DNA of 64,000 bases from Leishmania donovani (GCF_000227135.1 NC_018262.1:1949502-2013501); one strand, 5' to 3'; counted from the first letter of the stretch, positions 41,305 through 51,572 are shown. Notes: generated from the letters alone by a model not told the origin. A program made the numbers and translations.

Positions 41305-43070
41305 GGAAAGTGGGCAAAATCAAGGGTTTGTGCTTCATCTCCAGTGGGCTGTGCTAGCAGCCTTCTACTCTGGTTATCCGCTGTGTGTGTGTAGATCTGG
41401 CAGCGCGTCGCACCCCGGTTACTATTTTCGCTGTGTCCCTTTTGCCTCTGCAGACCCCGTGCCTACTGTAAGGTTTCTTCATTCCTCCCCTCCTCCTGTT
41501 TGTCTCCCCGCTCGTCTGATACCTCTGTGTGTTTTATTATTATTTTTCTGGGTCTTGTAAGGTGTCTAGTTATACGCTAAAATCGTATGAGGAGCCTCTT
41601 GTGTGGTTTGTCCCTTTTGTTTCGCCTGCGTGTATGCGCTCTGTGCGTTGATTTTCTTTCCTCTCCCGTTGCCGCCGTCGCGTAGTCTCTCCTCCTTCCC
41701 ATGTTCTGTGCGTGTGTGCTTTAGCTACAGTGGACTCGGGATTGCTGCCAAACTATGCAGCGGAATGTTTCTCGTGCTGGTGGACGTGAGAGTCAGCAAC
41801 AAATAAAGACGTGCACTGTTTGCTTTTTCTCCTTTACTGTGCACCCATCAGTTCTTCGTTTTGTTTTCCTGTTCTTGGGTGAGCATGCGTGCCTCCTCGT
41901 GCCTCTTCTCTCTCTTTCACACGCTGCTGCACTAGCACCTTTTCGCCTCCTTGACCATTACAAGCTCGTTTCTCAGCCATCTTGCACGGCGGGCACTGCG
42001 GCACGAGTTCCTTGTCTTCTTAGTCCCTCATCTGCCCCTCCCCGTTTTCGATTTTTTCTTTGTGCTACGCTCTACCGTCGCCGATGTCCCTTTCTTTTAG
42101 TTTATTGTTGTTTTTGGGTCCACGAATGAGCACGCGTGTGTGGACTAGAACAAGGCGAGGTGGACCACAGGTCGAGTGCAATGGCGCCCTGGACGCCAAC
42201 GCTTATGCCTTACCCAAGCGTGTCTTCCGTGGCCTGTGTGTGCGCACCGACAGCGTGCGGGCAGCAACACCGGCAGCAGTCGGGAAGAAGCAACGCAGCC
42301 AGGGAGCGACTGACAAACTGATTCGAAGGGGCTAAACGAGCATCCGATACCCAATACAACTAGAAAGTATCAAAAGGCACGGAACGAGAACTGCGGAAGA
42401 AGGACCGCATGCGCGGGGGCAATTTTTGAGAAAAGATGCAAAGAGAAGGCGGCAAGGGCTTGGCAGCACTCTATCTCCTCGCCCCTCCATGCTTGGCCGT
42501 GTAACACGCCCCCCTCCTCTTGTGGAGCGGCTCCCTGTCTCCCGCTCTCGAGCAGCGCACAAGGAGTGGAAAAAGGAATCCGAATAGCGTTTGTCCGGTT
42601 CACCTTCGACATATATGAGTGAGTGCATGTGTGCCCTCATGAAGGCCTGCACGCACCACCTTCGTGCGCACCCGTCGCACCGCCCTGCTCGTGTGACGGC
42701 CGATCTTTTCGATGGGAAGTTGCGGCGTCGTGCTCTCTTTCGCCCTTTGGCGATGCAAAACTCTGGCGCCACTTCGCACCTACTGCCTCTTACCTCCGGC
42801 GTCCTTCGGTATTTCTGCTCAACCTCTCTCACCTCGACTTCGAGCGCGCGCGCTCTGTATCTTTCTTCTGGAGGGATGCATCTCTCCTCCAGGTATATTG
42901 GCGATTTCTTGCCCACAGCGCTGTTTGGGTGGCATCCACCCTTCCCTATACACGACAGCTCGCTGTTTCACTGTTCCACGCTGAAACGGGGCTGTGCCGA
43001 CCTGCGGTGACAGTCTCGGTGGCACCAACGGCGCCGAATCGCTCGCACGCATGCCCTGAGAAAAACCTTG
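41305..43070. other. Intergenic region before the coiled-coil gene
   Basis: T/C-rich DNA typical of untranslated regions. The one frame of any interest is the small ORF at 42126. Confidence 0.45.
42126..42335 (+). CDS. Possible small basic protein, weak
   Basis: A 69-codon ATG frame following a pyrimidine-rich stretch with an AG near 42098. The product is basic with no recognised domain. Third positions are about 60 percent G or C, lower than the clear genes here but above the flanking T-rich DNA. It could equally be chance. No homology can be checked by eye. Confidence 0.22.
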   Translation: MSTRVWTRTRRGGPQVECNGALDANAYALPKRVFRGLCVRTDSVRAATPAAVGKKQRSQGATDKLIRRG

Positions 43071-43095
43071 CACTCTTCCTCACTCCTTTCTGCAG
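43071..43095 (+). promoter_or_regulatory. Probable spliced-leader acceptor of the coiled-coil gene
   Basis: A pyrimidine tract ending in TGCAG at 43095. Its use would exclude an upstream in-frame start and leaves 43125 as the first ATG, with a 29-nt leader. Confidence 0.5.
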
Positions 43096-43124
43096 AGAGA
43101 AGCCGCATCCGCTCAACACACACA

Positions 43125-43640
43125 ATGAGCCTTTTCGAGCGTCCTCATCGCCTGATGTCGGTATCTAGTGTAGTGATGGGGCTGAAGCCGGAGACACTAC
43201 GCGAGGTGGACGACTACGCGGTGTGGATGGAGAAGCTCCGCGCAGAACTCGTCAGGGTTTACGGGGAGCAGTTCATGCAGTCGGAGGTATCGGACATTAC
43301 ATACGCGACCTGCGACAATCCGAATCACTTTTCCTCTCGTATCACCGAGGGTGTCTTCGAGCATCTGCGTTCCTACAAGGCGCTGCTTGCAAACACTGAT
43401 TCCATCAACAGGCAGCTGGCAGAGCGAACGGAGCTGCAGCAACTCATAGAGTCTGCCATCAGCCAGAACACCGAGGACGGCAAGGCTCTCCGTCAGCAGC
43501 AGCGCGAGCTGCGCAACGTGAAGGAAAGCATCGTTCAGCTCACTCGGCAGGCGACAGAGCTCAAGTACCAACTGGCCTGCCTCTCGCAGCAGCTTACAAA
43601 CGTCTTCAAGGCGGAAGTTGTCCGTGTCTCCTTTGCGTGA
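43125..43640 (+). CDS. Conserved-looking hypothetical coiled-coil protein
   Basis: A 171-aa protein from the first ATG after the splice signal. Residues 1-80 are mixed and contain an acidic, Trp-containing helix and the segment SDITYATCDNPNHFSS. Residues 85-165 are Gln-, Leu-, Glu- and Arg-rich with heptad spacing of hydrophobics, predicting a coiled coil. No signal peptide or membrane segment. Codon bias is like that of neighbouring genes, so I regard it as real. I do not recognise the family. It could be a structural or complex-assembly subunit, but nothing in the sequence says which. Confidence 0.7.
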   Translation: MSLFERPHRLMSVSSVVMGLKPETLREVDDYAVWMEKLRAELVRVYGEQFMQSEVSDITYATCDNPNHFSSRITEGVFEHLRSYKALLANTDSINRQLAERTELQQLIESAISQNTEDGKALRQQQRELRNVKESIVQLTRQATELKYQLACLSQQLTNVFKAEVVRVSFA

Positions 43641-44689
43641 AATCGGTGTAGGGCACGCGTGATGCGGGCGTGAGTGTGGGCAAAGCATCCTGCCGAAGGA
43701 GCTGCACTGGCGAGTCGCAGAGAACTCTGCTGCCCAAGGATTGAGCACGTGAGCCGGTTGACCGTTTCACTCAAGACCACCACATTACTTATGCCTCCCG
43801 CCTCCGCCTTCTCGCCCTCCCCTGGGGTCGCTCATCCGTTGTCTTATGTTTGTATGCTGGCGATATTTTTTTTTCTTTTTGCAGGCTCATCCCTTCGTTG
43901 AGAGTACCGGGCACTTTCGTCGGGAGGCCACTTGTGAATGATGCACACAAGCACGCATGTGCGACGGCCAATCACGTCTTCTTCGTTCCTTCTGCGGCTC
44001 GACTCTGGCTGCGGGTGACGGCGAGACCCGCAGTACCTGGGGTGCACGTTGTTATTGAATGCTGTAAGCCTTGGTGTGACTGTCACAACCGCTGCTCGTA
44101 TATCTTTACCCCCCCCTGCTCTTCGTCTCCCATGTACGCCCACTTTTCCATGTAGGAGATAGACGTGTCCTGCCGTGCGTGACGGGGCGTTTTCACCACC
44201 ACCCCTTTGCTTTCTCTACCTTAGCGTGCGCTGCACCTCGGTGTCTAAAAAAATGTGTCGGACACTCTCAGTAGAGAAGCAGGTGCAGTGGCACAAACGG
44301 AAGCAGGCAAAACGGTTTATAGTGTACGTCGGTTTCTTTTTTTTTTTCAGTTCGTCTCTTGGTGAGAATCGCGATGCCCGTTTCACCAAAAGATGCAAGC
44401 ATGTGAGAAAAGCCTCGAACTCAAGTCGCGCTCAATTTGGTGACGATGCGCAGCTTCATAAATCTTGTTCGTGTGCGATTATGTATCTCCAGGCACGCAG
44501 AGAAGCATAGAAGGCCATCCCTGGCCCTCTCCGTTGCGTACGCCCAAACTCGCGCACCTGTTGCATCGAACGTGCCGCATGCCAATTCGAACCTATACGG
44601 CTATGCTTTCCTTGCTCTCACTCGCCCCATAATGACGAGAGACAGTTCAGCGTGTTATCCAGATCCCGTTACCTACATTTTGTGAGGAG
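43641..44689. other. Intergenic region before the SIDER-like element
   Basis: T- and C-rich untranslated-type sequence. No frame has coding-like composition. Confidence 0.45.
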
Positions 44690-45235
44690 GCCACGCGGCA
44701 CCTCACCTCTGTCCCCTGCCAATGTCAGAACCCTACTTCTTCTGGTGCGGACAGGGTCAAGCACCGACGACGTAGCGGTGGTCGGGGCGATGTACCACTG
44801 CTGGCGTCGGCGACGCGGTCGTGGATAGCGTTGTGCTGGGGCGGCCTGCAACCGTGCACACGTCTGCGCCATCCATATGATTGGGCAGCGTGCCAGAGCG
44901 ACTCGGGCGCATGTCTCACCCGGCCCTCGCGCACTGCCTGCTGGTGCGGGGGGGGGGGGCTGAGCCATGCCCCGAGGAGGGATGCACGAGGGCTGGCGGC
45001 CGGCATGATGGGGGAGCGGCTGTGAGGCGAGACCTGCGAGGCAAAGAGAGGGGGAGAGAGGTTGGTAGGGCACGAGGCAGGGGGGCCGTGCTCTCAGATG
45101 GCTGAGTGGGCGCACTGCTGCAGCGCGTGTGTCCACGACTGCTTCGCACCGCGCTGGTGGGACCTGTGCGCCTGCGGGGCTCGAGTGGCGTTTGATCTCC
45201 TGTGCTGTAGCGGAGAAGGGGCACGAGGCGTACCA
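44690..45235 (+). mobile_element. Candidate SIDER retroposon relic
   Basis: About 545 bp of GC-rich, purine-tolerant DNA with sharp edges against T/C-rich flanks, non-coding, lying where the 3' UTR of the upstream gene should be. Size and position fit the short interspersed degenerate retroposons that are abundant in Leishmania 3' UTRs. Its last 43 bases recur at 41261, so it is a repeat. It contains a 12-G run at 44948-44959. I could not verify the 79-bp signature of the family, so the name is inference. If it is a SIDER2 it may shorten the half-life of the mRNA that carries it. Confidence 0.45.
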
Positions 45236-45694
45236 CTTATTCGTGTGTGTATGTATATATGTACGTATATGTATCTCTCGCGCCTTCGTTTTGCTTCGAT
45301 GCTTCGCCCTCTTCAGCTCTCTCTCTCTCATTCCGTTTCTCCTGCTCATTCGCTCTTCGTTCTCTGGTCTCTTGCGCCGCGCCACGACCGGGCGCCGCGC
45401 CGCGATTTCATTTGGTGGCTGCTGCGCACACTCTTGTGATCGCGGAAGCGCAAACATCCACAAACGCACGGCGCTCTCTTGTGTGTGTCTCCTCTGCGAG
45501 TGTGGGGAGGACTGCGCGCGTCGGCGTTCCCCCCTCTTTCCTCATTGGGCATCTGCGCCTTAGTGCGCGTATCGTCAGGCAGCGGTCGCCGTGGGCCGAG
45601 CTGGACCATATTAGCATCTGCTTCGTTCTGGTTTTGTTCGTCTTTTGTCGCCTTGTGTCCCACTACGCCCTCTTCTGGGCCTGTGCTCTCATTA

Positions 45695-47449
45695 ATGCCG
45701 AGCATGAACCGATCTCTGCTCGCTAACAATGGCGCGCCCGCAGCGAAGCGACCGCGTCGTGAGCCGGCTCCTGACATATCCGCACATGTGAGCGACATTC
45801 CTGAGGTGATGTCGTTGGTTGCGGAGAACAACGCGCAATTACGTCCAAAGCTCCGGCTGAGCCAGCGCGACTTTCTCAGCCATGCATTTGACGCTCTCGG
45901 GGCCGCGGCGAGGCAGGATCCGAGCAAGGCGGAGGTGGCCCTGAGCTTCCTTGCGGAGATGGCCGCAAAGCATCAGGAGCTGCCACGCAACACCGTCATT
46001 TCCAAGGTACTCTACATGTGGTGCACACCGAAACTGGTCGAGTCTGGCGTTCGCCTCGTGGAAACTCTTCTATGCAGCCGGGCGAAGCTGCCGGAGGCCT
46101 TCCTCGCCGCATTCGACGAGCGCGTGGCCGCTGTGGCACTCCGGGTTGCCATACAGGCACCGGTAGTCGATGTCGCACTGCTTCGACGCATCTTGGACGC
46201 TCTGCCGGCAGACGCTTTCAAGCGTCGCGTGTTCCATCCCCTCTTTGTGCACTGCCGCAGCGCCGCTGACGTGCCGCTGTGCTTTGAGTTCTTTGATATG
46301 GCCCGTTCAAAGGAGCTGGAAATGTGGGACAACGACTACAACGAAGTTCTTCGCACGATAGCCGCCGCCCGGGACAAGGCTGCTGTAACTACCGCCGAGG
46401 CAGCCGAGCGCACGAACCTTGTCCTGGATGAGATGGCGCGGCATCACCCTGTTCTGGGGGCTGCAAACGCTCAGCTGGTTCGTGAGCTGCTCGGCGGTAC
46501 TGTGGCGCCGGTCACCGACGACGGTGTCTGCTCTAACTGCGGTGCACAGCTGCAGAGCTTTGACCTATCTGCCGAAGACCGCGCGGTGCTGGTGCATGAC
46601 CTTGTCGAGAAGCTCGTCAAGCCACGGTTACAGGGCTCCAGCCGCTACGAGCCAGACACCGAGGTCTCGGAGGAGACGGTCTGTCAGCGGTGGAGGGAGT
46701 TCGAGGAGTTCAAGGCGGCCGCCGCGAAGATGTCTTACGACACGGTCATCGACGGTGCGAATGTAGGCTATTACGGGTTAAACAGCTGGTACACCGAGGC
46801 CAAGGATGCGCTGCTGCGTTCCCGCGGTATCGACCCCTCCTCCGTCCCCTCAGCAGATCGGTTCAGCGTGCCCTTCCCAGTCGATGTCGCCCCAAAGTTC
46901 TCCCTCATTGAGGACATGCGCACAGCAGCAGAGCGAAGCGGAAAAAAGGCGGTGATTGTTCTGCACAACCGCCATCTAGCGCACCCTACTCCGGAGAACG
47001 CCACCTATGCGGCTAGATGGCGGGACATGGGCGCGCTGCTGCCAAGCCCCGCGTTTCTCAACGATGACTACTGCTGGCTCTACGCAGTGCTGACGCGGCA
47101 GGATTCTTGCATCATCTCTAACGACCAGATGCGCGACCACTACTTCACGGTGCTGCAGCCGCGCTTCTTCGTGCGGTGGCGGCAGCGGCACCGCATCACG
47201 TACAAGGCGCTATACAACAAGATTGCGCGGGTTGCCACGTTGCGCATTCATCTGCCTCGGGTGTACTCGGTGTGGGTGCAAGCGTGCGGCGTGGCCTCTC
47301 AGCGCCACTGGCACGTCCCGTACATTGCGAGCATTGACGTCATTCACCAGGCCACGAATCAAACAATTATGACGAGCGCCGACGTCGATTTGGGCAAGGA
47401 CGGAGATGACCAGTGCACGGATTGGATCTGCACGCGACGAGGCTCTTAG
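45695..47449 (+). CDS. PRORP: Protein-only RNase P (PRORP), probably nuclear
   Basis: A 584-aa protein from the first ATG of the coding frame (45695; a second ATG is at 45704). Residues 25-250 are helical with repeat-like spacing, as in the pentatricopeptide region of PRORP. A zinc-type CxxC (SNCGAQ) near residue 280 begins the central domain, and the matching C...HWH is near residues 525-535. The NYN metallonuclease domain carries the four expected aspartates: D353 in DGANVGYYG, D457 and D458 in LNDDYCW, and D477 in SNDQMRDH. The enzyme cleaves the 5' leader from pre-tRNA without an RNA subunit. The N-terminus holds AAKRPRREP, a basic motif that suggests nuclear import; trypanosomes are known to have separate nuclear and mitochondrial PRORPs. 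The frame is open upstream of 45695 but without ATG. Confidence 0.92.
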   Translation: MPSMNRSLLANNGAPAAKRPRREPAPDISAHVSDIPEVMSLVAENNAQLRPKLRLSQRDFLSHAFDALGAAARQDPSKAEVALSFLAEMAAKHQELPRNTVISKVLYMWCTPKLVESGVRLVETLLCSRAKLPEAFLAAFDERVAAVALRVAIQAPVVDVALLRRILDALPADAFKRRVFHPLFVHCRSAADVPLCFEFFDMARSKELEMWDNDYNEVLRTIAAARDKAAVTTAEAAERTNLVLDEMARHHPVLGAANAQLVRELLGGTVAPVTDDGVCSNCGAQLQSFDLSAEDRAVLVHDLVEKLVKPRLQGSSRYEPDTEVSEETVCQRWREFEEFKAAAAKMSYDTVIDGANVGYYGLNSWYTEAKDALLRSRGIDPSSVPSADRFSVPFPVDVAPKFSLIEDMRTAAERSGKKAVIVLHNRHLAHPTPENATYAARWRDMGALLPSPAFLNDDYCWLYAVLTRQDSCIISNDQMRDHYFTVLQPRFFVRWRQRHRITYKALYNKIARVATLRIHLPRVYSVWVQACGVASQRHWHVPYIASIDVIHQATNQTIMTSADVDLGKDGDDQCTDWICTRRGS

Positions 47450-47460
47450 GCACGACATGT

Positions 47461-47658
47461 ATGGCTTTGGCATTTTCCGCAGTGCTCTTGCAGAAGCTTG
47501 GCAGGCTCACCTCGTCAGTGTTTGCTGCACCTCACAGTTCACGGTGCTTATGGAGCGTGTTGGTGGGCGCTTCCATCATCTTTTGGGATTTCCTCGAGGC
47601 TGTGTGGCTATTCACACGCATGCGAAAGGCCGCGGAGGCCGTCCACGAGGTGCGCTGA
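47461..47658 (+). CDS. Candidate small membrane protein
   Basis: A 65-codon ATG frame that begins 11 nt after the PRORP stop. The product has a short N-terminal amphipathic part, one hydrophobic helix (CLWSVLVGASIIFWDFLEAV) and a basic tail TRMRKAAEAVHEVR. Third-position G or C is near two thirds, like a gene. The closeness to PRORP leaves almost no room for a splice acceptor; the AG of the PRORP stop codon itself is the nearest candidate. It could be a real short mitochondrial-type membrane protein, or chance sequence in the 3' UTR. Confidence 0.38.
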   Translation: MALAFSAVLLQKLGRLTSSVFAAPHSSRCLWSVLVGASIIFWDFLEAVWLFTRMRKAAEAVHEVR

Positions 47659-48136
47659 GGTCATGCCACGTGCGTTTTTCCGCGCGCGCGGCGTTCCTCT
47701 CTCACGCAAACGGCTAAACCGTTTTAATCACGAATCCATCGAAGTGTATGCCTCATGAGCCACCACTTCTCTTGCCCTTTCTCGCTGAGGGGGTGGGGGC
47801 ATGTCAAATCGACACTTGGTTTCTGTGGCACTCAAGGGAACGTGCATGCGTACTGCCCTCCGCAAAGGAGTGAGGTCAACGCCCGCGCAACTCGCGACAC
47901 TCCGTTTCTCTGTGCTCTCTGCTACGTGCCTCATCTTTGCTGTCGCTGCTGCACGGCCACATTCACGTGACGTGTGGTCCTCCTTCCATGTCGTCTTCGA
48001 CTCCTCCCTCCTCTCTCTCTCTTTCTCGTACCGCTTCCGACCTCTCTTTCTCACGCACCACACACGCGTTGTGTCCACTACCACGTCGTCCTTATCTTTC
48101 ACGCAACTCCCCGCCACGCTGCGGATGATCCGTAGG
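47659..48136. other. Intergenic region before eL37
   Basis: Pyrimidine-rich with no supportable gene. It would hold the PRORP 3' UTR and the eL37 splice signal. Confidence 0.5.
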
Positions 48137-48171
48137 CCTTCTCTCTCCCTCCCCGCTCCTGTACGAACCAG
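48137..48171 (+). promoter_or_regulatory. Probable spliced-leader acceptor of the eL37 gene
   Basis: A strong C/T tract of about 24 bases, then AG at 48170-48171. The ATG follows after 2 nt, a very short leader. Confidence 0.45.
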
Positions 48172-48173
48172 CA

Positions 48174-48425
48174 ATGACGAAGGGTACCACCTCGATGGGT
48201 CAGCGCCACGGGCGCACGCACATCCTGTGCCGCCGCTGTGGCCGCAACTCCTACCACGTCCAGTGGGAGCGGTGCGCCGCCTGCGCCTACCCGCGTGCCA
48301 GCCGCCGTCGCTACAACTGGTCCGTGAAGTCCATCAAGCGCCGCCGCACCGGCACCGGCCGCTGCCGCTACCTGAAGGTGGTGAACCGCCGCATTGCCAA
48401 CCACTTCAAGAGCCCCAAGGCGTAA
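48174..48425 (+). CDS. RPL37: 60S ribosomal protein eL37
   Basis: An 83-aa basic protein that matches the eL37 family along its whole length: the N-terminal MTKGTTSMG, a zinc ribbon with CRRCGR and CAAC, then the YNWS segment and the TGRCRYLKVVNRR stretch. It is a structural protein of the large cytosolic ribosomal subunit that lies over rRNA helices near the exit-tunnel side. The zinc-binding cysteines are all present. It is slightly shorter than the animal protein. A highly expressed gene with the strong codon bias expected. Confidence 0.97.
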   Translation: MTKGTTSMGQRHGRTHILCRRCGRNSYHVQWERCAACAYPRASRRRYNWSVKSIKRRRTGTGRCRYLKVVNRRIANHFKSPKA

Positions 48426-49346
48426 GCGAAGGCGGACGCTGATGGGATGGGCGGAGGATGTCGTGAAGCTTTTGCGCGCGTCGTTTCGCACGCAGCAGCG
48501 AAAGGGCCACATCGGTCCGCACAGTGATCGGGGCCGATGTGTTTCTCTCTTCTGTTGTTGTTTTTCATTTGTGTCCGTTACGAACCAAAGACATCCAAAG
48601 CGCTGCCGTAGCACCCGCGTCTCGCTGAGCGCCAGAGAAGGGGACGGCGGAGGCGGTTTCTCTGAGGACTCTGCGCACCTTTGCGAGCGTGGCTGCCGAC
48701 ACGCACTGCGTACCGGCACATGGGATATGACGTGAGTCTTCACAGGCTTTGCCGGCAGACTGCCCTCGCCGGCACTCACGTGACGCCGGAAAGAGGAGAC
48801 AGGTGAAGAAGACGGCGATTTCCTCAGCGATGAGGTGTCGACGGCACCAGCTGGCGCGCCCATCTTCGCCTCGTTCCCTCTTTGTCACCCTGTGTCTGCC
48901 GTGCCCGCGCTCATTCACTCTGCTCAGCTGCTGTCTCTACACCAGAACTCCGTGCGTCTTGCACACCCTGCATGCCAAGTTCCCCGTCGCCCCTTCCTTC
49001 TCGCCCCCACTCTCCCTTTCTTGAGCTTCGTTCGTCTGTCTGCCACGTTCGCCGCCTTCTCTCTACACTGGTGCACACATGAGTGCGTACGCATGCCGCA
49101 GGTCTCGCCCACATAGGCGACGTGGTGTCCCTCTTCACCACATTCCCATTCGCCTCCGCTGCTTGTCTCACCACTCACACCCTCCTGAGGAGCGCAACCA
49201 CTTCGGCGCGTGGAACTCTCGCCAAACAGTGCTCTGCCCTTACGCTTACCACGTAATACGCGCACAGGCAGGCACTTTGGGCCGTCGGAGGGCGTCGTCG
49301 CTCATAGACGTGGATTCCGGAACGCAGCAGAGGATCCCCTTTTGGC
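48426..49346. other. Intergenic region between eL37 and the pseudouridine synthase
   Basis: No frame supported as coding. The last 300 bases are C/T-rich and carry the splice signals of the next gene. Confidence 0.5.
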
Positions 49347-51572
49347 ATGCATCACGTGCGCGGCCTCGTGCGACATGCGGGACGCAAAGTCTTGCGCGCT
49401 CTCGAGGCTCGGCAAACGACGACGCTACCTCAAGCGTGTCTGTGCCGTGTGGAGCTGGTGGACGTGAATGGCGAGCGCCAGGCCGTGACGCTGCTTCATC
49501 CCGGCGCTTTGCTCACGATGGTTAAGGGCATGACTCCCTCACAGGCTCTGCGTGCGCTCGAAGATATAGCGCAGCAACTCGATACACCGGCTCAAACGAC
49601 CTCTGCCGGCGCGACATCCTCAACGAAAATCGACGAAGGGTCGTCGAGAGCCGTGCTTGGCACAGAGCATGCCATACCGCAACTGTACGTGAAGGATGAA
49701 GTGCACGGCACGTGCACCGAGGTGCAGCGGCGACAGTGCCGTTTTATCGCCAAGGTGCGCGGCCGCTTCGTGTCCTCCGACCCTGCCGCGGTCGAAGGCG
49801 CCTTGCATGGGTGGCTGCAGAAGTCACCAGGGGACCTGGACGACGTGGAGGCGGCACAGTACAACGGAATGGTGGAGTCGCTGGCGGCGACCGACACGGC
49901 TGCTGCCATCGCGCTCGCCATCAACCCTTCTCTCCCAAGCCTCTCTGCAGCTGCCAGTGCGGCTCTAGCGTCGCTGGTTCAGCTGCACACCCCGGCTGCC
50001 GTTCACGCGTTTTTGGAGTCCTTCGCTGGAAAAGACGAATCGGCGACGTCGGCGTCGGACTCCTGTGCAACCCAGCTCGCCATGCGCCTGCGCCGCGAGC
50101 TGGGCAAGGCGCAGTCCAATGAAAGTCGGCCAGCGGTGTCGTCTGCTGGCGTGGCAGCGCAACGACCGGGGGACGGGATGGGCGCCTTACTGCGTGAAGC
50201 TACGCACTTCTCCATCGACCCCGGTGTCGTTTTCCCAGCAGAGCCGGCATCAATCCAAGCGTGGGCGAACCAATTTGTCAGCCCTGACATGCTGCCTGTG
50301 AGCCGTGCCGCGGCGGTGCTCAAGCAGGTGCGCCAGCGACGTCTGCAGCCGCGACGCATCGCGATGGATTCACTGAGTGTGTGGACGCTCACAGATCTTG
50401 AGCGCCCGTGGCTCCGGTTCGCGCTCGAGTCGTCTGCGCAGGCGCAGTGTGCGAGGGGCGACACCTACGTAAGCGCGGCCTATCAGCTTGCCCTGAAAGA
50501 TCCGAAGCGGAACTTGGTGGACAACCGCCTGCTGCACACATACGCCAGAGCGCTCGCACGCGGCGACATCTCGCCACTGGACGACTCCTTCGCCGCGTAC
50601 TTGGAGGAATGTGGCGAGTGTCACGACACCGCCGCCTCCGAGCGCCCCTCCATCATCCGCTTTACCTTGTCGAGCGTGCCAGATGGTGTTCCACTGCTGC
50701 GTGCGCTGCACGATCTCGCGCCGAAGTGCTCCTACTGGCGCACCCTTCTCGATCACCTCGCAGACAGCTGCGTGCGTGTTTCAACTGCACCGATGAGTGA
50801 GGTCAAGGTAGAGGTACGACTGCCGTGCGTTCACGAATGCGTGGCAGCTGCGACGGCGGCAGAAGTGAAACTGCCGATCATACCAGTGCTTTACGAGGAT
50901 GACGACGTTCTTGTTGTCGACAAACCTGCGGGACTGGCGACGTCGCGCCATGGACTGAGTTGCACGCAGCTCGGGACGCCAACGACTGACCTCATTTCTG
51001 TGTTGCTAGCCACAGACCGCGTCGGCGCCCTTGCGAGGGGCATCTTTCGTCAAGGGCAGGTGCATCGCCTCGACGCGGAGACGAGCGGGTGTCTGCTCAT
51101 CGCCAAGTCTGACGTGGCGGCCGACTCACTGCGGCACCAACTCGGTACGAGCGCAGCCTTCTCTCACCACAGCAAAATATACCACGCGCTCTGTGTGGTA
51201 TTGGAGCCATCGCTACGCAATGTGCGTCTGCATGATGACATCATCGACGCCGCAGACCCTAAGATCAGGACCCGCTACCGCGTTATCCGTTTTTTCCCAA
51301 AGCACAGGGTGGCGTGGGTGGAGTGCCGCATTCAGCAGGGCAAGAAGCATCAGATCCGACGCCATCTGGCAAGCCGTGGCCTCCCCATCCTCGCCGATCT
51401 GGAGCACGGCGGGGCAGTGTGCTGTCAGTCGATGATAAGTCGGGTCGCACTACACGCGCACAGCCTCTCCTTCATCCACCCCGTTACAGCGGACCCCATT
51501 ACTGCCGCAGCACCTCTGCCCGCAGACTTTCGACGCTGCCTCTCGCTACTGCGCGACACGGGCGTAGAGTAG
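49347..51572 (+). CDS. RluA-family RNA pseudouridine synthase with long N-terminal extension
   Basis: A 741-aa protein starting at an ATG. The first 28 residues are rich in Arg, His and Leu with no acids before residue 20, like a mitochondrial targeting peptide. Residues 100-420 are helical, Ala-rich and without a recognised domain, possibly degenerate helical repeats. Residues 510-735 form the catalytic domain: VVDKPAGLATSRHG, then QVHRLDAETSGCLL with the catalytic Asp, and IQQGKKHQIRRHLAS near the end. These are the three signature regions of the RluA/RsuA superfamily. It should isomerise uridine in a structured RNA; a mitochondrial rRNA or tRNA is my guess from the presequence. The catalytic domain alone is about the usual family length, so the extra 500 residues are the unusual part. 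Confidence 0.88.
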   Translation: MHHVRGLVRHAGRKVLRALEARQTTTLPQACLCRVELVDVNGERQAVTLLHPGALLTMVKGMTPSQALRALEDIAQQLDTPAQTTSAGATSSTKIDEGSSRAVLGTEHAIPQLYVKDEVHGTCTEVQRRQCRFIAKVRGRFVSSDPAAVEGALHGWLQKSPGDLDDVEAAQYNGMVESLAATDTAAAIALAINPSLPSLSAAASAALASLVQLHTPAAVHAFLESFAGKDESATSASDSCATQLAMRLRRELGKAQSNESRPAVSSAGVAAQRPGDGMGALLREATHFSIDPGVVFPAEPASIQAWANQFVSPDMLPVSRAAAVLKQVRQRRLQPRRIAMDSLSVWTLTDLERPWLRFALESSAQAQCARGDTYVSAAYQLALKDPKRNLVDNRLLHTYARALARGDISPLDDSFAAYLEECGECHDTAASERPSIIRFTLSSVPDGVPLLRALHDLAPKCSYWRTLLDHLADSCVRVSTAPMSEVKVEVRLPCVHECVAAATAAEVKLPIIPVLYEDDDVLVVDKPAGLATSRHGLSCTQLGTPTTDLISVLLATDRVGALARGIFRQGQVHRLDAETSGCLLIAKSDVAADSLRHQLGTSAAFSHHSKIYHALCVVLEPSLRNVRLHDDIIDAADPKIRTRYRVIRFFPKHRVAWVECRIQQGKKHQIRRHLASRGLPILADLEHGGAVCCQSMISRVALHAHSLSFIHPVTADPITAAAPLPADFRRCLSLLRDTGVE

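Noticed and set aside
44446..44685. A 79-codon + strand ATG frame before the SIDER-like element
   Set aside because: Third-position G/C is near 50 percent, well below the clear genes, and no domain is visible.
44669..45469. A 266-codon minus-strand frame
   Set aside because: Arg-, Pro- and Ala-rich with no domain. It lies across the repeat-like element and pyrimidine-rich flank, antisense to all neighbouring genes.
47801..48442. A 213-codon frame overlapping eL37
   Set aside because: It runs through the splice signal and reads eL37 in another frame. eL37 itself is unmistakable.
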